Positions 14,226 to 19,981 of a stretch of 19,981 bases of DNA are shown piece by piece. Source of the stretch: CAVLCC01 sp963624975. GTDB lineage: Bacteria; Actinomycetota; Coriobacteriia; Coriobacteriales; CADBOM01. Numbering within the stretch: position 1 is the stretch's first letter; each line of letters starts with the position of its first letter. The translations under genes were made by a program, and so were the position numbers. The DNA lies in NCBI GenBank assembly GCA_963624975.1, contig CAVFRF010000006.1:1-19981 (forward strand), written 5' to 3'. The notes under the pieces are model-generated. The model saw nothing but the letters and a program-made list of their open reading frames with translations. It was not told the origin of the DNA and did not search any database.

Positions 14226-14361
14226 GAAGTCTCCTGCGATTTGCCTGTCTCTCCAGCGCGCGTGCCCGCCCAGCGGCGATGCTTGGGCTGCACGCATGCG
14301 AGCGCGCGTTCGCGTATGTGCACACAGCTCTATCATAGGCTTGCGGCTGCGGCGCGGGCTC

Positions 14362-14448
14362 ACCTCTTTCGGGGAAGGCGCGATGATGCAGGTCGCCTTG
14401 GTAAACGACGGACCCTTCACAATCTGGCTGGACACCGCCGAGCTGTAG
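14362..14448 (+). pseudogene. dtd: 3' remnant of a D-aminoacyl-tRNA deacylase gene (dtd)
   Basis: Twenty-eight codons before a TAG encode TSFGEGAMMQVALVNDGP, then FTIWLDTAEL. This matches the conserved C-terminus of D-aminoacyl-tRNA deacylases, which end with GAMMQVxLVNDGPVTLLLD-type sequence. The enzyme recycles D-aminoacyl-tRNAs in the cytoplasm. The preceding ~120 residues are missing: the same frame upstream is antisense to the CmpB-like gene and shows no Dtd features. A small oddity is GEGAMM where GAMM would be expected directly after F. It is too short to fold, so it is a gene remnant. It implies a deletion or replacement with a breakpoint near 14360. Confidence 0.8.
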
Positions 14449-14495
14449 TAGATGCCCGCGGCGAGTGCCGTACATTGCAGATTAAATTGCGCCAT

Positions 14496-14548
14496 AATCC
14501 CGCCAATCGCGCCAAACAATGGCGGGATTGGCGGGATTCGTGTAATAA
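14496..14548 (+). promoter_or_regulatory. Inverted-repeat promoter of the AlbA_2 gene
   Basis: AATCCCGCCAATCGCGCCA (14496-14514) and TGGCGGGATTGGCGGGATT (14520-14538) pair at 18 of 19 positions around AACAA. The second arm is itself a tandem of GGCGGGATT. A TAATAA box follows at 14543-14548, with a -35 position at 14520-14525 inside the repeat. A protein bound here would block the promoter. The encoded protein has a C-terminal winged helix, so autoregulation is plausible. Confidence 0.6.
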
Positions 14549-14571
14549 TTGGCTCGACGAGAGGGGGAACG

Positions 14572-15996
14572 ATGGATATCAGAGAGCTTGAGAACGTCGT
14601 CGCGCAGGGTGAGGGCATGTCTCTGGAATTCAAGAGATGTGGAGGCGACAGGGTCGAGCGCGACGTTTTCGAAACCGTCTGTTCGTTTGCCAACCGGCAA
14701 GGTGGTGCTATCTTGCTCGGCGTAACCGACGACGGCGACATAGCGGGTATCAAGAATTCTCTCGTCGCGCAGTTGGAACGCAACTTCATCAACGTTACTA
14801 ACGACCCGAAGCAGTTCGCGCCTTCTCCCACAATCGAGTTCGAGCGCATCGAAGTAGGCGATGACCGTTCGGTTATACGCGTTTGGGTGCCCATGGGCCC
14901 TGAAACATATCGTTTCAAAGGTGAGGTTTTCGACCGCGTAGCCGATGTTGATGTGCGTCTTACGAGCGACATCCAGATCTCCTCCCTTGCTATTCGCAAA
15001 CGCGGCCTGTACTCGGAGCGTCGCGTCTATCCTTGGATTTCCAAGTCGGATCTGAGGCTGGATCTGCTGGAGCGCACACGGCAACTGGTCGCTTCCTCGC
15101 ATTCGAGTTCGCATCCGTGGGCAAGCATGGTAGACGACGAGCTACTGCGTGCTTCCCGCCTATGGTCCCGCAACGCGGAAACTGGTGAGGAGGGGTTCAC
15201 GCTCGCCGCCGTGCTGCTGGTTGGCAGCGATGACCTCATCTTCGATGTTTTGCCGGCATATCGCACGGAGGCTTTGCTGCGCCGAGTCGATGCCGACCGC
15301 TACGACGACCGCGATACGGTGCAGACCAACCTCATCGACTCCTATGACAGGCTGGTTGCGTTTGGAGAGAAATGGCTGCCCGACGCGTTTGCCCTAGATG
15401 GAACGCAGCGTGTGAGCGCACGTGGAGTGATCGTGAGGGAGCTTGTGTCGAACACGCTCATGCACCGCGAGTACTCGAGTCCATATATGGCGAAGTTCGA
15501 GATCGGACGCGGATACGTGGCTACCCGCAACGCGAGCCGGTCGACGTATGCGCATCCGGTGACGCTGGACAACTTCGATCCCACTCCGAAGAACCCGGTG
15601 ATTGCGAATTTCTTCGCACAGATCGGACGATCAGAGCGGTTGGGGAGTGGCACGCGCAAGCTCTACAAATACTCGCGGCTCTACACCGGGCAAGACCCCA
15701 AGCTCTCGGATGGCGATTTCTTCGATGCGATGGTTTCGGTGCCCGACGTGATGCCGGTTTCGGAAGTGCCCATCGTTCAAGCCGATGTGGGCCACGCGCT
15801 AGGCGAACCGGACGGTTCGGAAAAGGGGACGATAGTGGGCTTCATCTCACGAGTCGGCAAAGCAGCGCCGGCCGAGATGGCTTCTGCGCTTGGCATCGCG
15901 CCGAGGACGCTTTCGCGACGTCTCTCCGAACTCGTAAGAGATGGCATCGTAGCCCGCGACGGCAAGGGCCGCAGCACCCGCTACAGGCTGGCGTGA
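14572..15996 (+). CDS. AlbA_2 (Schlafen-like) + HATPase + winged-helix protein
   Basis: The 474-residue protein begins with an AlbA_2 domain at about 1-125. The motifs are SLEFKR near residue 17, then ANRQGGAILLGVTDDGDIAG, matching the family pattern EFK...NxxGGxxxxGVxDDGxixG. A middle region leads to a RecG-like/HATPase_c_4 part at about 275-390, with RELVSNTLMHREYSSPY and later IGRSERLGSGTRKL. The C-terminal ~60 residues form a winged helix (ASALGIAPRTLSRRLSELVRDG). Family members are often called putative transcriptional regulators, and some act in defence. The ATG at 14572 follows GAGGGGG. The gene has its own repeat-rich promoter and converges, 30 bp on, with the lipoprotein gene at 16027. 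The substrate or ligand is unknown. Confidence 0.85.
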   Translation: MDIRELENVVAQGEGMSLEFKRCGGDRVERDVFETVCSFANRQGGAILLGVTDDGDIAGIKNSLVAQLERNFINVTNDPKQFAPSPTIEFERIEVGDDRSVIRVWVPMGPETYRFKGEVFDRVADVDVRLTSDIQISSLAIRKRGLYSERRVYPWISKSDLRLDLLERTRQLVASSHSSSHPWASMVDDELLRASRLWSRNAETGEEGFTLAAVLLVGSDDLIFDVLPAYRTEALLRRVDADRYDDRDTVQTNLIDSYDRLVAFGEKWLPDAFALDGTQRVSARGVIVRELVSNTLMHREYSSPYMAKFEIGRGYVATRNASRSTYAHPVTLDNFDPTPKNPVIANFFAQIGRSERLGSGTRKLYKYSRLYTGQDPKLSDGDFFDAMVSVPDVMPVSEVPIVQADVGHALGEPDGSEKGTIVGFISRVGKAAPAEMASALGIAPRTLSRRLSELVRDGIVARDGKGRSTRYRLA

Positions 15997-16026
15997 TTCA
16001 GAGGTTGACGCTGGTCGGGGTCATGC

Positions 16027-16617
16027 TCACTTGACGTTGGTCCACCATTGGAATTCCATGCCGTCGTTGCTTTTGAATTGCATGTGGCCGTTGTAGACGC
16101 TCAGATAACCAGTAACGCTAATCCAGCAATTACTATGTCCGTACACGTCGTCGAGCATATCTCGAAATCCGTTGTCCACGTCGCTGGCCCATATCAGAAC
16201 GCTTACACAGTCCTCGCTGGGATAGGATTCTCCAATGTCGAGATAGATTGGCTGTCCTTGTGACTCGTTTGCCTGATAGGAGTTGACTACGGGGCCAGCT
16301 ATTGTGCAGCGAGTTCCACCGTCTATTGCGGGCGATGCGTTGTACCAACGCTTGCTTTCGGGTATGGCTAAAAGCTGGCTGTTGGTGGTAGGCCAACGTG
16401 CGTCCTCGTACTTTGGTTTGCTGTTGGAGTCGGTGCCGGACTTGTTCTTGCTTTTAGAAGAACTCGAACTGCTCTGCTGGCTTGATTGACTTGTACTTGT
16501 GGAGTTTTTTGATTTACTGCCAGAGCCTCCACAGCCAGGCAGCACTGCAATGCAGCATGCCAAAGCACAACAGAGCAAGATAGCGATAATGCCACGAGCA
16601 CGTCCTCGCGTGTTCAA
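16027..16617 (-). CDS. Lipoprotein with Ser-rich linker and possible OB-fold domain
   Basis: The 196-residue product has an arginine-rich start, a hydrophobic segment and the lipobox LPGC with C29, so it should be lipid-anchored outside the membrane. Residues 31-65 are a Ser/Lys-rich spacer. The C-terminal ~125 residues contain VTGYLSVYNGHMQFKSND, which resembles an OB-fold strand pattern, preceded by a segment with two Cys. I infer a small beta-barrel ligand-binding module with no known ligand. The start is TTG at 16617, supported by GGAGG seven bases upstream. It is the last of five minus-strand genes with moderate gaps, perhaps one transcript. No upstream frame extension is needed. Confidence 0.75.
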   Translation of the reverse strand: MNTRGRARGIIAILLCCALACCIAVLPGCGGSGSKSKNSTSTSQSSQQSSSSSSKSKNKSGTDSNSKPKYEDARWPTTNSQLLAIPESKRWYNASPAIDGGTRCTIAGPVVNSYQANESQGQPIYLDIGESYPSEDCVSVLIWASDVDNGFRDMLDDVYGHSNCWISVTGYLSVYNGHMQFKSNDGMEFQWWTNVK

Positions 16618-16678
16618 TTTAAGACCTCCGTATCCAACTTATTGGGTAGCCTGCGCAATCGACGAATCTGTTCCGTCC

Positions 16679-17071
16679 TTACTTCTTTGTAAACGTCACA
16701 TCTTGATTGCCAACGAAGTTCTCTATTCGAATCTTCGAATCGCTGAGCACATCTATGGTTAGGGTGGCAGAACTCCCATCGGAGTTGAGGCCCTTGACAG
16801 TCAAAGTGTTGCCGTTTCGTTTGAAGGATCGCCAAGGGCCAGTGTTGTAGTCGGACGATAACCTCATCTTTCCATCGTTGAACTCTACGCTCACCGTAAT
16901 CCCTTCTGTGGAAGTTGAAGAATATGTGCCGCTAACTGTGTATGTATTTTCGCTTCCACATCCCGATATTGCTAATGCAACGACTATCGCCATGACGGTT
17001 GCTATGGCTATCGTCATGATGCGTGGAAAGGTTGGATTCTGGCAATGCGATGAATAGTTGGAAGATGTCAT
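16679..17071 (-). CDS. Small lipoprotein of unknown function
   Basis: This 130-residue protein has a hydrophobic leader at 18-35 and the lipobox AISGC with C38. The mature ~90 residues are beta-rich, with a pattern of a Thr/Ser-rich strand (TVSGTYSSTS), VSVEFNDGKMRLSSD, TLTVKGLNSDG and ATLTIDVLSDSKIRIE. This resembles small lipocalin-like or DUF-type extracellular folds, but no family is certain. The ATG at 17071 follows AAGGG eight bases upstream. An in-frame upstream ATG at 17110 would add 13 residues. It lies 61 bp upstream of the lipoprotein gene at 16617, on the same strand. Confidence 0.7.
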   Translation of the reverse strand: MTSSNYSSHCQNPTFPRIMTIAIATVMAIVVALAISGCGSENTYTVSGTYSSTSTEGITVSVEFNDGKMRLSSDYNTGPWRSFKRNGNTLTVKGLNSDGSSATLTIDVLSDSKIRIENFVGNQDVTFTKK

Positions 17072-17151
17072 GAGATTGCCCTTCTTGAATAATCGGTTTG
17101 TAAAATGCAATCGATGTCGAAAGTAACGACAGATGCGTTAAACACGCAGTG

Positions 17152-17721
17152 CTATTCGCCAAGGCATAGTGAGTACAGCTGGGGATCCTCCTTTTTGAGG
17201 CCACTCGTTGCCGATGCGAACAGAATATAGCCAAGGACTACGGGCACCAATCCTATGATGGCAAGCGTGAGAAGATCCGCTATGGGATTGCCAATTGCGC
17301 CCATCATCGGGTCGTGCGCCAAGAATGCAATCACGGCCGCTGCAATCGAACTGGCGACATAGCACCATGTGTTGGCGTTGAAATATCTCGCCATAAAGTT
17401 GGCTTGACGGGTATCCCCGTTGCTGGGATATGCCATGTCATCCTTCAGACTTTCGAGAATCGCGCTTCTCCTGACAAGTAGCGCGATTGGCTTTAAGACC
17501 AAGGTGTGAATCAAGGCAATGATAACCGCCGCCTTCAAAGCCATGGAGCATATTGAAGCTACTTGTACACCCGCAAGCCTCCAAGCCCCCAGGTCGAAGA
17601 CGTAGATCATAATGAGCAGGATGACGATTATGCCAACTAGAAACTTGATTAGGCTTGCGACAAGACTCCCCAAAACGAAGATTCCTTTGCTTGCCCCTTG
17701 TGGTTTGGGATTGTAACTCAC
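17152..17721 (-). CDS. Membrane protein with about four helices, function unknown
   Basis: The 189-residue protein has a short polar N-terminus (SYNPKPQGASK) and hydrophobic segments at about 13-41, 51-76, 118-135 and 145-170. A cytoplasmic-looking loop between the second and third holds RRSAILESLKDD. No family motif was recognised. The start is GTG at 17721, with AGGAG seven bases upstream. The gene lies 80 bp before the small lipoprotein gene and 97 bp after the zinc-ribbon gene, on the same strand, so co-transcription is possible. A weak hairpin GATGCT/AGCATC lies in the upstream gap. Confidence 0.65.
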   Translation of the reverse strand: MSYNPKPQGASKGIFVLGSLVASLIKFLVGIIVILLIMIYVFDLGAWRLAGVQVASICSMALKAAVIIALIHTLVLKPIALLVRRSAILESLKDDMAYPSNGDTRQANFMARYFNANTWCYVASSIAAAVIAFLAHDPMMGAIGNPIADLLTLAIIGLVPVVLGYILFASATSGLKKEDPQLYSLCLGE

Positions 17722-17818
17722 GGAAGACTCCTTTGTGTTGTTGCTGCCTGTACTCCCTCAGCGATGCTCAGAGCATCTTCGTTCGACTTGACTCAGTCAG
17801 CATTGCTGCGGAACTTGG

Positions 17819-18625
17819 CTACTCGGACTGGTCTGCGTTGACGAACGTAACTTGGTTTAGGGTTTCCGCCTCGATTTGGTCGTTGATGCGCTTGACCTGC
17901 GTGTCGCTCAACTGATAGCCATTATCTATGGCACCTTTCACAAAGTACTTCACTACCTGAGTATTCTCGGTATCTCCGTCGGCAATTTCGGTTGTATTGC
18001 ACCCTCCAATTCGAGTCCAACCGTCGTCGTCCGTGTTCGCGAACAGAACGTACATTTGTACGCCATTGCTATAGGCTCGAGTTATGGATACATGTGCAAC
18101 TGCTAGCTCTAGGCGGTCGTTGTTGTAATAGTATCCATCCATCAGAGAAACCGTTGAATTTGAAATTGAGGAATCGCTGTCCAAGGTTTCGATAAGATCC
18201 TTGGAGTTGACGGCGACGATGTTTTCGGCCAGCACTTCTGATTTCTCGTCGGCAGATGCCTTTCCATAGGCTTGTTCATACTTTCCCTGAGCACACAACG
18301 AATCTACAGTTACAAGTAGATTGGATGCCGCGAACACTCCGGCTACGATGGCAATCACAACGATTACGACGATAAGTGCGATTCGAATGCTCTTGGACTT
18401 GCCTTTGGGTTGAGCCTCGATGTTTACAACTGCTGGGGTACCGTCAATTTGAGTTACCTCTGTTACGGATGAAATATCTTCGACCTCGTTGCCGCATTCG
18501 GGGCAGAACTTCTGGTTTTCTTGAAGCTCGCTTCCACATTTGGCGCAAACGTTCGTCTGGTTGTCGGGCTGGTTGTCTTCTTGGTTGCTAATTGTATCGG
18601 AAGTGCTCTTAGCGTCCTCGTCCAT
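17819..18625 (-). CDS. Zinc-ribbon membrane-anchored protein
   Basis: The 268-residue protein has an acidic, Gln/Asn-rich N-terminus and a zinc ribbon with C27-A-K-C30 and C41-P-E-C44. A linker ends in KGKSKSIR before a single membrane helix at about 80-103. An outer domain of ~165 residues follows, beginning VTVDSLCAQGKYEQAYGKA and containing WTRIGGCNTTEIADGD. The layout equals that of the gene at 6574: ribbon inside, helix, polar domain outside. The ATG at 18625 follows GGAAAGGA seven bases upstream. Ribbon-plus-helix proteins of this kind are common in Coriobacteriia and related Gram-positives, but their role is unknown. A short-tether sensor or chaperone is possible. Confidence 0.75.
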   Translation of the reverse strand: MDEDAKSTSDTISNQEDNQPDNQTNVCAKCGSELQENQKFCPECGNEVEDISSVTEVTQIDGTPAVVNIEAQPKGKSKSIRIALIVVIVVIAIVAGVFAASNLLVTVDSLCAQGKYEQAYGKASADEKSEVLAENIVAVNSKDLIETLDSDSSISNSTVSLMDGYYYNNDRLELAVAHVSITRAYSNGVQMYVLFANTDDDGWTRIGGCNTTEIADGDTENTQVVKYFVKGAIDNGYQLSDTQVKRINDQIEAETLNQVTFVNADQSE

Positions 18626-18742
18626 TTTCTGTCCTTTCCCTATATATCCCTTATTGCATGCGCGAAGCTTGATGCCGGCTATGGCTACGACCCAATGATG
18701 CTGAACGTCGAGGTCAACGTTGTGTCCAACTTGAGCTGGCGA

Positions 18743-19981
18743 TTAGCCGCCGTAGTACCTGACGGGTTCTGCCGTAACGGTCGAGCGTAGGCCGCTTACA
18801 TTTCTATTGTTCTGGTAGTAATTGATGGTGACAGGAATTTGGAGGTAAAACGAAATTGATTCGGCCCATTCTCGAAGGTAGTCGTCATACTCGGAATCGG
18901 ACAGCTCTTCTTCGTTATCGTTGTGAATTCGCCAATGGTTATCTAACTCATGTATGTAAACAACTAACGTACCGTCGCTGTTGGATATTTCAACAGACCC
19001 ATATTCGCAATCATCGATTAGCCAATTTCCGAATTCATCCTTGTAACTCAACCAGTTTTGATAGTTCTTGGCAAAGCCAATGTCTTCGTCAGATTGCAGC
19101 TCAGCCAGAGTACTTGCTGCGGATTTCATCTGTTCCTCGCTGCTCCCACTCGGAAATGCGATGTATGTTCCAACTAGGCTTCCTCTATATCCGTGAACTA
19201 GCCATATGATGGGATATTCCGATTGATCGGCCAAGGTCTGGACTATGTCTTGTTCCTCCTGCTGCATGTACCAAGACTCGCGTTGATCATCTTCGGATCC
19301 GTAGGTGCTGTCCACCACGTAGGTTTGATCCTTGAAGCCCGAATCCGATAGCCTGAAACTCTCTGTGTACTGCTGAAAGCCAGCAACCGCATCGTTGGTT
19401 AGGGCTTGCAGAGTCCTCTTCAATCGCACGGTAACTATCTGATCGGCCTCCACAATCGAGAGGGAGGTTCCCACGGCAGGGTCAACCTCGGCAACCTCGT
19501 AGTTAGAGTTCAGCTCCTCGGGCGACATATTGGTGATTGTGTCGACTCCTTCGTAACGGATAGTCCACATGGGCGCCGTCTTCTCGAAGCAGCTGACTGT
19601 TTCTGCATACGACATACCAATCACATCGGGAACGTCGGTATGCGTGTCGTTGTAGATCTTGTTGCTTATGAGCACGCCTGCAACAATCGCCACTGCGACG
19701 ACCGCAGCCACGATTAGCGAGATGATCAGTATCTTCTTTTGTTTGGGGCTGAGTTTGTGGGTTGCATCGGCGGATGCGGAATCCGAATTGGAATCGTTAG
19801 ACGAGAACTCTGCTGGTATTTGGGGTTCTCCGGATGCATCGTTTGGTTGCCCAGCAGAATAGTCTGGGAGAGCTTCTGAAGTTTCGAGGGCTGCTGGGGT
19901 ATCGTCGGCTGCAACAGCCTTGCTGGAAGCAGAATCTAGCTTTGCTTTAGCGTCTTCCGAAGAGTCGGGGGGGGTCAATTT
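18743..19981 (-). CDS. PASTA-domain membrane protein (5' partial)
   Basis: The minus-strand frame is open from the right edge to a TAA at 18743-18745, giving about 412 visible residues. The true start is probably beyond the window. An acidic, Ser/Ala-rich stretch leads to KQKK and a membrane helix (about 19670-19740). Next comes a PASTA-like domain, with VPDVIGMSYAETVSCF and later EVDPAVGTSL. A ~240-residue outer region rich in Trp, Tyr and acidic residues follows. PASTA domains bind peptidoglycan or muropeptides in kinases and penicillin-binding proteins, but no kinase part is visible. Eight consecutive C near the edge (19967-19974) lie within the frame and could make expression phase-variable. 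A TTG at 19978 could also be a start, but lacks visible support. Confidence 0.7.
   Translation of the reverse strand, partial: KLTPPDSSEDAKAKLDSASSKAVAADDTPAALETSEALPDYSAGQPNDASGEPQIPAEFSSNDSNSDSASADATHKLSPKQKKILIISLIVAAVVAVAIVAGVLISNKIYNDTHTDVPDVIGMSYAETVSCFEKTAPMWTIRYEGVDTITNMSPEELNSNYEVAEVDPAVGTSLSIVEADQIVTVRLKRTLQALTNDAVAGFQQYTESFRLSDSGFKDQTYVVDSTYGSEDDQRESWYMQQEEQDIVQTLADQSEYPIIWLVHGYRGSLVGTYIAFPSGSSEEQMKSAASTLAELQSDEDIGFAKNYQNWLSYKDEFGNWLIDDCEYGSVEISNSDGTLVVYIHELDNHWRIHNDNEEELSDSEYDDYLREWAESISFYLQIPVTINYYQNNRNVSGLRSTVTAEPVRYYGG
19967..19974 (-). repeat. C8 tract inside the reading frame of the PASTA-domain gene
   Basis: On the coding strand the codons read ACC-CCC-CCC-GAC. Gain or loss of one C would shift the frame before the membrane helix, so it is a possible slippage switch, provided translation starts upstream of it. 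Confidence 0.6.

Larger units (their letters stand above)
14226..14571. other. Gap between the CmpB-like and AlbA_2 genes
   Basis: These 346 bp contain the 3' tail of a lost dtd gene (14362-14448) and the inverted-repeat promoter of the AlbA_2 gene (14496-14548). A minus-strand TATGAT (14332-14337) may be the -10 for the CmpB-like gene, but no matching -35 was seen. Confidence 0.5.

Noticed and set aside
14226..14999. N-terminal extension of the CmpB-like minus-strand frame
   Set aside because: The extension is antisense to the dtd tail and the AlbA_2 gene, and has no domain character. The GTG at 14225 has a good AGGAG.

Overview
The window looks like a chromosomal segment of a high-GC actinobacterium, most likely a gut-type member of the Coriobacteriia. 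This is inference from GC-rich coding, strong AGGAG-type ribosome binding sites, a LicC-LicA-type fusion beside a EutH-type permease, LPxTG-like cell-wall anchoring, and many small zinc-ribbon membrane proteins. No rRNA, tRNA or CRISPR array was found. The left 4 kb is GC-rich and core-like. The rest is a patchwork of accessory genes, gene debris and lower-GC hypothetical genes.

Layout. 1-628: end of a zinc-ribbon/DUF2569-like membrane protein and its terminator. 741-3965: an unusual two-gene unit, with a winged-helix + CTP:phosphocholine cytidylyltransferase (LicC-like) + choline/ethanolamine kinase (LicA-like) fusion followed one base later by a EutH-type permease. Together they would import an amino-alcohol, phosphorylate it and activate it with CTP for surface decoration. 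3966-4447: gene-poor, with a perfect 27-bp palindrome and a terminator-like hairpin. 4448-5858: a complete ISL3-family insertion sequence with perfect 25-bp ends, sitting against the remnant of an Abi_2 gene (5859-5971). 6011-6062: an array of ~11-bp phased GGTTAGATT-like repeats pointing at that remnant.

6574-10446: a zinc-ribbon membrane protein, an orphan RelB/DinJ-type antitoxin, a cell-wall-anchored surface protein and an intact Abi_2 (HEPN-like) protein. The surface-protein gene and the intact abi gene are each preceded by a 78-bp copy (72/78 identical) of the same phased-repeat element seen beside the abi remnant. The surface-protein gene also has a G9 tract upstream of a TATAAT box, a possible phase-variable promoter. 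10653-13505: a 950-residue secreted or lipid-anchored protein of unknown function, followed by a C8G8 palindrome.

13575-15996: a CmpB-like membrane protein (minus), a 29-codon tail of a lost D-aminoacyl-tRNA deacylase (dtd) gene, and an AlbA_2/HATPase/winged-helix regulator-like protein with a near-perfect 19-bp inverted repeat over its promoter. 16027-19981 (minus strand): five loosely spaced genes for two lipoproteins, a four-helix membrane protein, a zinc-ribbon membrane protein and a PASTA-containing membrane protein that runs off the right edge. The last carries a C8 tract in its reading frame.

The most interesting signals are the phased-repeat element shared by an abi gene, an abi remnant and a surface-protein gene; the homopolymeric G/C tracts at three loci; the LicC-LicA/EutH unit; and the two gene remnants (abi and dtd) that mark past rearrangement.
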